Source: an uncultured Clostridia bacterium
GTDB taxonomy: Bacteria > Bacillota > Clostridia > Oscillospirales > Ruminococcaceae
DNA length: 5,628 nt
Assembly: GCA_947302065.1 (NCBI GenBank)
Contig: CAMYUO010000149.1
Span: 1-5,628, forward strand
Direction of reading: 5' to 3'
Under the pieces are notes generated by a model. That model made no database searches and had not been told where the DNA came from. It was given only the letters and a program-made list of their open reading frames with translations. Every line of letters starts with the position of its first letter. Position 1 is the first letter of the stretch. Of this stretch, positions 1 through 5,168 are shown piece after piece. The translations under genes and the position numbers were made by a program.

Positions 1-729
1 GTCTTTAACTGCGATCTTCAGCAGTGGAGCAGGCTCGCCTGCCTTAGGCAGATTTGCCTGTGGTATCTCAACATATTCGAACTTTTCATTAACATCAACG
101 CCCGCAACTGCAAGTATCTCGCTTGCGGTCGAGCACTTCATCGAACCTCTTACCATTTCCTTGATAGGAAGAAGTATGATGTCACAGAATGTAGCGTAAA
201 GTGTACGGAACGTGGAGACTCTGTCGCCCATCATGCTCTCAGGGAAACGGTGGTCAAAGAACTTTGTCCACTGATCCGGAGTTGACATGATCATGCTGTC
301 TATGTACTTGCAAAGCAATACCCACAGCTCACGCTCTTCAAACTCTCTGTCGTTCGTGATCAGCCACATGTAGCATCTGAGGAAGCAGTCGTAGCAGGTG
401 ATGTCACGCAGGTTGAGCATGATATCGTCTACGTTGAGCGCAACAGCGAACTGGTCGCTTGAATAAGCAAAGCATCTGTAACCGTTGCTGGCTACCTTAG
501 CGTATGCCGTCTTGAGTGCGCTTGCGTCTCTCTCGAACGGAGGCAGAGAACCGGGAAAATCATAATCGGTCTTGTACTGGCTTATAGTGCCACTGTCTAC
601 CATTCCCAGAAGCTTGTTGTAAAGCTCTGTGATCTTTTCGGCAGGCGTGTCAACAGCTGTACCCAGGATTCTGTAAGGGTTATAGGTGAACAGCTCGGTG
701 GCGGTAACTCCAAGTTTAAGGTTTGGCAA
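1..729 (-). CDS. Orphan cytosolic protein with J-domain-like N-terminus (partial, C-terminus outside window)
   Basis: I do not recognise this protein by name. The frame is open from a TTG start (727-729 on the minus strand) to the left edge, giving 243 codons with no stop, so the C-terminus is missing. The TTG is chosen because a perfect AGGAGG lies 7 nt upstream and no ATG or GTG is better placed. Residues 17-41 (NPYRILGTAVDTPAEKITEL and following) resemble the first helices of a J-domain, and residues 68-80 (DASALKTAYAKVA) resemble its later helix, but the HPD tripeptide needed to stimulate DnaK is absent. Residues 82-94 (NGYRCFAYSSDQF) look like a distinctive family block. Cysteines at 112, 115 and 119 form a CxxCxxxC cluster within a probable helix. 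The end of the visible part (EIPQANLPKAGEPAPLLK) reads like a proline-rich linker to another domain. No signal peptide or membrane helix is visible. The J-like assignment is inference and weak; the coding call is strong. Confidence 0.85.
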   Translation of the reverse strand, partial: MPNLKLGVTATELFTYNPYRILGTAVDTPAEKITELYNKLLGMVDSGTISQYKTDYDFPGSLPPFERDASALKTAYAKVASNGYRCFAYSSDQFAVALNVDDIMLNLRDITCYDCFLRCYMWLITNDREFEERELWVLLCKYIDSMIMSTPDQWTKFFDHRFPESMMGDRVSTFRTLYATFCDIILLPIKEMVRGSMKCSTASEILAVAGVDVNEKFEYVEIPQANLPKAGEPAPLLKIAVKD

Positions 730-736
730 CTAAAGC

Positions 737-742
737 CCTCCT
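737..742 (-). promoter_or_regulatory. Shine-Dalgarno site that fixes the TTG start of the leftward gene
   Basis: The minus strand reads AGGAGG here, with 7 nt before the TTG at 729-727. This near-ideal spacing is the main reason for taking a TTG rather than a later ATG as the start. Confidence 0.8.
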
Positions 743-881
743 TTTTCAAATTGAAATTTTCTTCATTTCCGCTGTATAATCGACGCAAACTGTGCCTAAA
801 ATTATCTGCGTTTAACAAATCAATTAAATTTAAATAATTAAAATAAGCTATAATTTGCTCAAAAGTATACAACTTTATGTT

Positions 882-890
882 ATTATATCA
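882..890 (-). promoter_or_regulatory. Candidate extended -10 element for the leftward gene
   Basis: On the minus strand 890-882 reads TGATATAAT, a TGn extended -10 followed by a perfect TATAAT hexamer. A TTGATA lies upstream at 913-908, but its 20-nt spacer is too long for a good -35, so any promoter would depend on the extended -10. It would give a leader of roughly 145 nt. The surrounding DNA is so AT-rich that TATAAT-like words occur by chance, so this is only one plausible site. Confidence 0.35.
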
Positions 891-1007
891 AATTCTAAAC
901 GTTCATATATCAACAAATTAATAACATTATATTGAGTAAATATGAATACGCTGCTAAATATACAAAAAGTTGTTGAAAATTTATCTAATATTGCCCGCCT
1001 AAATTGT

Positions 1008-1036
1008 TTGCAATTTTGGACAAAATATAGTATAAT
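1008..1036 (+). promoter_or_regulatory. Sigma-A-type promoter of the rightward operon
   Basis: TTGCAA (1008-1013) is followed by a 17-nt spacer and a perfect TATAAT (1031-1036), the best -35/-10 pair in the intergenic region. Transcription would begin near 1042-1045, leaving a leader of about 140 nt before the ATG at 1185. A weaker pair, TTGAGT (932-937) with TAAATA (955-960) at 17-nt spacing, lies upstream and could be a secondary start. Confidence 0.7.
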
Positions 1037-1086
1037 GTAATAGAATGATTGGGCATATTTTGATCTGTCCGTATTTTTTCTCTTTT

Positions 1087-1155
1087 GCGGCTTGCATAAA
1101 GAGCAGGGCAGACCGCTTTGATTGCGAAATTGCCGGTCATCATTCAGGCGTGACC
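1087..1155 (+). promoter_or_regulatory. Leader with alternative stem-loops upstream of the acidic-protein operon
   Basis: Three stems can be drawn by eye. Stem A pairs 1087-1095 with 1108-1116 (GCGGCTTGC with GCAGACCGC, one mismatch and one G-U pair). Stem B pairs GACCG (1111-1115) with CGGTC (1134-1138). Stem C pairs GGTCA (1135-1139) with TGACC (1151-1155). A and C can coexist, while B excludes both, the geometry expected of a switchable leader. There is no U-rich tract after stem C, so it does not look like a terminator, and the ribosome binding site (GGAGGT, 1173-1178) remains outside all three stems. It matches no riboswitch class that I recognise. The stems are short, so chance is a real alternative. 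Confidence 0.3.
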
Positions 1156-1184
1156 ACCAAAAAATAAAATTCGGAGGTAAGACA

Positions 1185-1898
1185 ATGGCATTGTTCGGAA
1201 AGAAGAAGGATGAGCCTGTACAGCCCGTCAGCAGACCGACGACTGTGAATGCAGACGATATCTGGAACACACCTGTCAGAAAAAAGGAGACCGTTTCGAT
1301 CAAGGAATCGAAATTTGACGATACAAAGACTGAAACTGTTGAGGGCGTAGTGTCTGTTGATCCCGAGCAGCTCAAAAAGAATATGGCTGAGCTGGATAAG
1401 TATGTCGAGGAAAGAGATGCGAAAGCACCCGTTACATATCATGACTTTGATACGAATCCTGTAAAGCAGGACGAGGTAACAAAGGCACAGGACAGCTTTG
1501 AGAAAGACTATGCGGTCTCTCATAAGGCTTTTGTCGAGTCTCATCAGGAGGACATCTCCGTTGCAAATCTCGAGGAGATCGACGATAAGCTCAGAGTTAT
1601 GATCGAGGAGCATAACAATAAGCTCCACGAGCTTGAGAATATGGATTACAATTTCAATACCGTCGGCGATGACGAGGTACAGCAGAAGCTTGCCGATCTG
1701 CCTTATGCGCTCAAGGAAGAAGAGTATGAGCATTATAATGACATCAAGGGCGTTACAGCATCACAGGACGAGATCGATAAGCTCGGCTCTATCGACCACA
1801 GCAACGACCCCGATAATATCGGCGAGGTCACTGCTGAACAGCTCGCACAGGCAACAGATGCCTTTGAAAAAGAGCGTGCCGCAATGGGCAAAAAGTGA
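1185..1898 (+). CDS. Acidic, charged, probably coiled-coil orphan protein (237 aa)
   Basis: Family not recognised. The ATG at 1185 is preceded by GGAGGT (1173-1178) at good spacing; an in-frame TTG at 1122 would add 21 residues but has no ribosome binding site. The protein begins MALFGKKKDEP, has no signal peptide or membrane helix, and contains no cysteine. By my count it has about 56 Asp/Glu against about 30 Lys/Arg, so it is strongly acidic. Residues 127-152 (heptad-like ANLEEIDDKLRVMIEEHNNK onwards) look like a helical or coiled-coil segment. Loosely similar helical units recur: 54-78 (GVVSVDPEQLKKNMAELDKY onwards), 96-110 (DEVTKAQDSFEKDYA) and 213-233 (GEVTAEQLAQATDAFEKERA onwards), the last two sharing a DxFEK core. 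It is the first gene of the operon, followed 30 nt later by the next start. A cytosolic scaffold or adaptor role would be speculation. Confidence 0.85.
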   Translation: MALFGKKKDEPVQPVSRPTTVNADDIWNTPVRKKETVSIKESKFDDTKTETVEGVVSVDPEQLKKNMAELDKYVEERDAKAPVTYHDFDTNPVKQDEVTKAQDSFEKDYAVSHKAFVESHQEDISVANLEEIDDKLRVMIEEHNNKLHELENMDYNFNTVGDDEVQQKLADLPYALKEEEYEHYNDIKGVTASQDEIDKLGSIDHSNDPDNIGEVTAEQLAQATDAFEKERAAMGKK

Positions 1899-1928
1899 TA
1901 AATTCAGATCAGCAGGAGCGAATTTAAG

Positions 1929-2483
1929 TTGGATATCAATACCGAAAATGCGATAGTAAAGTTTTCTGCGAAAGGCAAACCCTTCCCGTATGATAAGCTT
2001 TTCTATGAAACAGTAAACAAGTATATCCTTGAGTATAAAAACGCAAGGATAGACAAACTCACCGAAAAGGACGTCTCCATCTGCCTTGCAAGGATAATCA
2101 GAAAAATGGAAGTAAACGGCGTCCCCGTGCAGCAGTTTTTCAAGGAAGAGCTGGACAGCTGGACAGGTTTGTCCAACTATCAGCGTGTCATGAACCTTAC
2201 CGACCTTATGTCGAAGGATATCTTCTGCTGCTTCGATAAGAACAGGGATCTTCCCGACGGCTCGTTCTGCCGTGTTGACAGGCTCTATTGCATCAATAAT
2301 GACGGCGAAAGAGACTTCTTTATGTGCACAGAGACCAATAAGTCCGGGCTTTTCAAAAAAGTTCCGTCAATGAGAGCACTCTATTTCAAGGATCTTATGG
2401 ACAGATACAACAGAGACGCTCTGCCAAAGTCCAAGGAAGAAGAGAGAAAGCTCAACATAAAATTCAATCACGAGGTAAGATAA
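1929..2483 (+). CDS. Orphan cytosolic protein (184 aa), TTG start
   Basis: Family not recognised. The TTG at 1929 is the only sensible start: AGGAG lies at 1914-1918 and the first in-frame ATG is about 60 codons in. The 10-nt spacer is slightly long, so translation may be modest. The product is soluble-looking, with no signal peptide or membrane segment. It has six cysteines, at 52, 100, 101, 114, 121 and 133, five of them within residues 100-133 (IFCCFD, SFCRVDRLYC, FFMCTE). That region looks like beta hairpins (GSFCRVDRLYCINNDGERD) and could be a small metal-binding or compact beta fold, though the spacing matches no zinc-finger pattern I know. The C-terminus is basic and charged (SKEEERKLNIKFNHEVR). 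The gene sits 30 nt after the acidic protein gene and ends one base before the cyclophilin ATG, whose ribosome binding site lies in its last codons, so the two are probably translationally coupled. Confidence 0.82.
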   Translation: MDINTENAIVKFSAKGKPFPYDKLFYETVNKYILEYKNARIDKLTEKDVSICLARIIRKMEVNGVPVQQFFKEELDSWTGLSNYQRVMNLTDLMSKDIFCCFDKNRDLPDGSFCRVDRLYCINNDGERDFFMCTETNKSGLFKKVPSMRALYFKDLMDRYNRDALPKSKEEERKLNIKFNHEVR

Positions 2484-2484
2484 T

Positions 2485-2955
2485 ATGGTTGTTATAGAAA
2501 TGGAAAACGGTAAAAAGATCAAGATCGAGCTTTATCCCGATAAGGCTCCGATAACTGTGGAGAACTTTGAAAAGCTCGTTAAAGAGGGCTTTTATAACGG
2601 TCTTATCTTCCACAGAGTCATCAGCGGCTTTATGATCCAGGGCGGCGACCCGCTCGGAACAGGCACTGGCGGCTCAAAGAACAAGATCAAAGGCGAGTTC
2701 AGATCAAACGGCGTGCAGAACGACCTCAAGCATACAAGAGGCGTTATCTCTATGGCAAGATCTGCAAATCCCGATTCTGCAAGCTCACAGTTCTTCATCA
2801 TGCATAAGGACGCTCCTCATCTCGACGGACAGTATGCCGCTTTCGGCAAGGTCGTTGAGGGCATCGAGGTCGTTGACGAGATCGCATCTGTACAGACCGA
2901 TTTCCGTGACAAGCCTACAGTTCCGCAGGTAATGAAGTCTGTAACTATCGAATAA
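2485..2955 (+). CDS. ppiB: Cyclophilin-type peptidyl-prolyl cis-trans isomerase (156 aa)
   Basis: This catalyses cis-trans isomerisation of X-Pro peptide bonds and acts as a folding helper. The single cyclophilin domain spans nearly the whole protein and there is no signal peptide, so it is cytosolic, unlike the lipoprotein and exported foldases. Signature blocks are FHRVISGFMIQGGD (42-55), carrying the catalytic Arg44 with Phe49, Met50 and Gln52, and ISMARSANPDSASSQFFIMH (88-107), carrying Gln102 and Phe104. The position equivalent to Trp121 of human cyclophilin A is His112 (HLDGQYAAFGKV) and His126 is Tyr117; loss of that tryptophan is common in bacterial enzymes and usually means weak cyclosporin binding. 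Length is normal for a compact bacterial PpiB. The ATG follows the upstream stop by one base, with GAGG at 2472-2475 inside the upstream gene. It is the last gene before a hairpin. The link between this foldase and the two orphans is positional only. Confidence 0.96.
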   Translation: MVVIEMENGKKIKIELYPDKAPITVENFEKLVKEGFYNGLIFHRVISGFMIQGGDPLGTGTGGSKNKIKGEFRSNGVQNDLKHTRGVISMARSANPDSASSQFFIMHKDAPHLDGQYAAFGKVVEGIEVVDEIASVQTDFRDKPTVPQVMKSVTIE

Positions 2956-2962
2956 AACTGCT

Positions 2963-2997
2963 ATCCTCTGTGAGAGCTGCTCTCTCAGAGGATTTGT
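2963..2997 (+). terminator. Long hairpin after ppiB; terminator or intercistronic processing structure
   Basis: ATCCTCTG (2963-2970) pairs with CAGAGGAT (2986-2993), a T-T mismatch follows, then GAGAG (2972-2976) pairs with CTCTC (2980-2984) around a 3-nt loop. The stem is strong, 13 pairs in all, but the run after it (TTTGTAATG) is a poor U tract. It may be a leaky terminator or an mRNA-stabilising intercistronic stem, since I see no clear promoter between it and the gene at 3031. Confidence 0.6.
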
Positions 2998-3030
2998 AAT
3001 GCTATCAATAATAAATGATGGGAAGATCGT

Positions 3031-4176
3031 ATGAAAACGATAAAAAGGCTAATAACAGCGGCAGCAGCTGCTGTGTGTATGCTGTCGGGCAGCATTGCCT
3101 GCTTTGCCGAGGGCGAAAATGTTGTAGTTACAACAACGACAGGCACATCCGCCGAGGGACAGAACGGCGTTGTCTGGACACAGCTCACGCAGGAAAAAAC
3201 CACTAACGGACTTGATAATAACGCTGTCCAGCTGAGCGTGTCCGTGTCCAATATCGAGGACGGCAAGTTCACCGCAGTGCTCAATGTCAGCACCAAGGAA
3301 AAGATCGCACTTATCCAGGGCTCGATAGGCTACGATAAGGAAGAATACAGACTTGTCTCTGCACAGCTTGCCCAGGACGACGGCGGTGTGCTCGTCGAGG
3401 ATAAGGCAGAAGGAAAGTATTCGTTCACCTATTCAAGTGAGTCGGGCAGCGACAGAAGCGGCGAGTATATCAAGCTCGGCTTTGAAATGATAAAGCCAAG
3501 CGAGAAAAACGACGTGCTCTTTCTTACCATTGATAACGTCCTTGATATGCAGACCCAGTCGCTCAATTTCAATAAATCCGACGGCATCATCGACCCAACG
3601 AATTCACCCAGCGTCTCGCAGGATATCAAGGCTATCCGCCTTGCCGCTTTTGCAAGACCGTATACCTTCGAGGAACTTGGCTTTGCAGATGTTATAAACT
3701 GCGAGCTAGAGGATAATCAGGTCGCTAAGTATTCCGAGGGCGGCATCGTCGCAATGACCCCGGGAACTGTTACCGCAAAGCTTATAAATAAGGACTATAC
3801 TATCCAGAAAGTAAGGATAGAGGTATACAGCGCACAGGACGGAGAAGAGCCTGCCGCACCCGGCGATGATAAGAAAGAGGATACTAAGTCCGAGCCGCAG
3901 AAGGCTAAAACAAGCGTTAATGTAGGCGTTCCGCTGCTGCTTATCGCTGCGCTCACATTTGCTCTTTTCATAACCGCAAAATCAAGAAAGCGCAGACCTG
4001 CACCGGCAAATGCTCAACGGCAGCCTGCACGCAGAGGCAGCTATGAACCGAGATATCAGGCTCAGCGCCGTGATGTCCGTCAGCAGCCACGCTATCCGAG
4101 AGACCCGAGGGACAGATATCCCCGTGACCAGAGAGCACCGAGATATCCAAGAGACCCGAGAGACCCACGCAGATAA
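3031..4176 (+). CDS. Exported, membrane-anchored protein with cohesin-like and BIG2-like domains and Arg-rich cytoplasmic tail (381 aa)
   Basis: Domain order as I read it: Sec signal peptide 1-26 (MKTIKR, an alanine/leucine core, likely cleavage after CFA); a low-complexity Thr segment 31-60; a cohesin-like beta domain about 64-182, with alternating hydrophobic strands (QLSVSVSN, KFTAVLNVS, ALIQGSIGYDKEEYRLVSAQ, YIKLGFEMI); a BIG2-like Ig domain about 198-267 (NQVAKYSEGGIVAMTPGTVTA, then a VRIEVY strand); a charged linker 268-297; one transmembrane helix 298-316 (VGVPLLLIAALTFALFITA); and a 65-residue tail 317-381 containing 21 Arg and 12 Pro. The KSRKRR after the helix predicts N-outside, C-inside. 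The fold assignments are pattern-based: cohesins bind dockerins in cellulosomes, but this divergent copy may be a generic surface beta domain. C24 also loosely fits a lipobox, though the C-terminal helix makes SPase I cleavage more likely. The start has only a weak GGGAAG nearby (3020-3025), and an out-of-frame ATG at 3015 is less likely. Confidence 0.85.
   Translation: MKTIKRLITAAAAAVCMLSGSIACFAEGENVVVTTTTGTSAEGQNGVVWTQLTQEKTTNGLDNNAVQLSVSVSNIEDGKFTAVLNVSTKEKIALIQGSIGYDKEEYRLVSAQLAQDDGGVLVEDKAEGKYSFTYSSESGSDRSGEYIKLGFEMIKPSEKNDVLFLTIDNVLDMQTQSLNFNKSDGIIDPTNSPSVSQDIKAIRLAAFARPYTFEELGFADVINCELEDNQVAKYSEGGIVAMTPGTVTAKLINKDYTIQKVRIEVYSAQDGEEPAAPGDDKKEDTKSEPQKAKTSVNVGVPLLLIAALTFALFITAKSRKRRPAPANAQRQPARRGSYEPRYQAQRRDVRQQPRYPRDPRDRYPRDQRAPRYPRDPRDPRR
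4090..4173 (+). repeat. RYPRDPRD-type coding repeat in the cytoplasmic tail
   Basis: Three imperfect units encode RYPRDPRD (residues 354-361), RYPRDQRAP (362-370) and RYPRDPRDPRR (371-381), with a degenerate earlier unit RYQAQRRD at 341-348. The units use different synonymous codons (for example CGC-TAT-CCG, AGA-TAT-CCC, AGA-TAT-CCA), so they are not fresh tandem duplications. That suggests the peptide pattern itself has been kept. Confidence 0.85.
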
Positions 4177-4197
4177 TATTTTTGAAAATGAGAAATA

Positions 4198-4235
4198 AGA
4201 GCTTTGTGATGCTTGCTGTCGCAAAGCTCTTTGTG
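4198..4235 (+). terminator. Probable intrinsic terminator after the cohesin-like gene
   Basis: AGAGCTTTG (4198-4206) pairs perfectly with CAAAGCTCT (4222-4230), and the stem can extend inward through 4207-4209/4219-4221. It is followed by TTTGTG, a short and imperfect U run, and preceded by A-rich sequence. It sits 21 nt after the stop codon, the expected place for a terminator. Confidence 0.7.
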
Positions 4236-4265
4236 TAAGCAGATCCCAAAATAGCTTGATTTGAG

Positions 4266-4271
4266 AGGAGG
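4266..4271 (+). promoter_or_regulatory. Shine-Dalgarno site that fixes the GTG start of the TVP38-family gene
   Basis: A perfect AGGAGG lies 7 nt before the GTG at 4279. The overlapping ATG at 4277 runs straight into TGA, and a TTG at 4261 lies upstream of the site, so GTG is the start. Confidence 0.85.
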
Positions 4272-4278
4272 CGGCAAT

Positions 4279-4965
4279 GTGACAAAACATAAAGATAAGT
4301 TCCTTAGATATTGCCGATATGTGCCTATATGTATCACCGCCTTACTCATCATCTGCTGCATCGTCTTTGTCGCAAATCACGACTTTAACGAGATACTTGC
4401 CTATACGCCCGATGACGTATGGCTCGCAGCGCTCGTTCTCATGGGCTTTTACGTGCTCAAATCGCTGTCTGTCGTTTTTCCGCTGGCAGCGCTGTTTGTC
4501 ACAACAGGTGCGATGTATCCTATCTTCATCTCGATACCGCTCAATACTATCGGGCTTGCACTGTGCTTTACCGTGCCTTACCTTGTCGGCAGATTCGCAG
4601 GCAGCGACCTGCTCACGCTGATTATTTACAAATTCCCCAAAGCCAAGCGCTTTGTCAGGTTCAGCCATAAGAACAACCTTTTTGCATCGTATATCGCAAG
4701 GGCAGTCGTTATCGTTCCCGGCGATATAGGCTCAATGGTTTTCGGCACTCTGCGAATGCCTTAAATACCCAAACTACTCGGCTCGATACTCGGCGTGTTT
4801 CCGATAATGGACGTCGAGACATACATCGGCGGCAATCTCAGTGACCTTACCGCAGGCTCGGTCGTCGCAATGATAGCAATGATACTCGCAACTATGGCAC
4901 TGACATTCCTGCTCAATAAAAAGATCTCCAAGCGAGGCAGACATTACGATGCCAAGGATTTCTGA
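4279..4965 (+). pseudogene. TVP38/TMEM64 (SNARE-associated, DedA-like) membrane protein, interrupted by one in-frame TAA
   Basis: From the GTG the frame encodes 161 residues, meets TAA at 4762-4764, then continues in the same frame for 66 more codons to TGA at 4963-4965. The full 228-position product would be a normal-size TVP38/TMEM64 protein. Visible parts are an N-terminal helix (about 15-33), further hydrophobic helices around 47-62, 64-79 and 84-103, the family block with FPLAALFVTTGAMYP (68-82), the conserved RAVVIVPGDIGSMVFGTLRMP (from 141, split here by the stop), LLGSILGVFP and ETYIGGNL after it, and a last helix at about 193-212 with a basic end (KKISKRGR). The stop falls inside the conserved core, so the 161-residue product should lack the final helices. 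The family is an integral membrane group related to DedA lipid-transport proteins; the substrate of this subfamily is uncertain. The intact downstream frame argues for a recent nonsense change, a base error, or less likely readthrough. No convincing own promoter is visible after the hairpin at 4198-4235. Confidence 0.85.
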
Positions 4966-5075
4966 AAAAGTGCACAGCAGTTAATGATAAACGCTTTACA
5001 TAATAATCACAAAGGCACGCCCGGAGCGGCACAAATGTTATAACCCTATCAGACCGATATGCGACGGACAAGCGT

Positions 5076-5095
5076 CCCGCCGCTGCGGGGTCTTT
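5076..5095 (+). terminator. Short GC-rich hairpin, possible terminator ahead of prmA
   Basis: CCCGC (5076-5080) pairs with GCGGG (5085-5089) around a CGCT loop, followed by GTCTTT. The stem is only 5 pairs and the U run is short, but it stands out in AT-rich DNA. It may end transcription from the TVP38 region just before the prmA promoter, which begins within its tail. Confidence 0.4.
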
Positions 5096-5121
5096 ACAAA
5101 AACTCTGATTTATGTTATAAT
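5093..5121 (+). promoter_or_regulatory. Extended -10 sigma-A promoter of prmA
   Basis: TTTACA (5093-5098), a 17-nt spacer and a perfect TATAAT (5116-5121) preceded by TGT (5113-5115) make a near-consensus housekeeping promoter. Transcription should start near 5128, giving a leader of about 40 nt. This indicates prmA is transcribed independently of the upstream genes. Confidence 0.8.
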
Positions 5122-5168
5122 ACTATGTAAATATGATTAAGATTTCTTGCATAATGGGGTGAAACACA

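Larger units (their letters stand above)
730..1184. other. AT-rich divergent intergenic region
   Basis: This 455-bp stretch separates the leftward gene from the rightward operon. Roughly 770-1040 is visibly much richer in A and T than the flanking genes. Open frames crossing it on the minus strand are antisense extensions without ribosome binding sites or domain-like composition. I see promoters for both directions and a structured rightward leader, listed separately. I see no tRNA, terminal inverted repeat, CRISPR repeat or recognisable riboswitch. Confidence 0.75.

Noticed and set aside
597..872. 91-codon minus-strand frame overlapping the start of the leftward gene
   Set aside because: It overlaps the leftward gene in another frame. 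The gene in the TTG frame has the AGGAGG at the right distance and a protein-like sequence.
730..1040. Possible origin, att site or mobile element remnant in the AT-rich region
   Set aside because: There are no repeated DnaA-box-like words, terminal inverted repeats, target duplications or tRNA. AT-richness alone fits an ordinary divergent promoter region.
875..1375. 166-codon minus-strand open frame across the intergenic region
   Set aside because: It overlaps the start of the real plus-strand gene antisense, changes composition abruptly in the AT-rich part, and has no start signal or family-like motif.
1140..1733. 197-codon minus-strand open frame rich in Leu and Ile
   Set aside because: It is the antisense shadow of the acidic protein gene: GAG/GAT/AAG codons read backwards give Leu/Ile-rich text. 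There is no ribosome binding site, and the plus-strand gene has a clear one.
4090..4173. Possible CRISPR-like or tandem DNA repeat
   Set aside because: The units are contiguous, coding, imperfect at DNA level and have no spacers. They are peptide repeats.
3968..4361. Several minus-strand and alternative-frame open frames around the Arg-rich tail
   Set aside because: They arise from the repetitive, stop-poor sequence of the tail and lack ribosome binding sites; the plus-strand frame has signal peptide, domains and a transmembrane helix in order.
4797..4965. Independent small gene starting at the ATG near 4799 downstream of the TAA
   Set aside because: No ribosome binding site precedes it, and the sequence is the natural continuation of the TVP38-family protein in the same frame.
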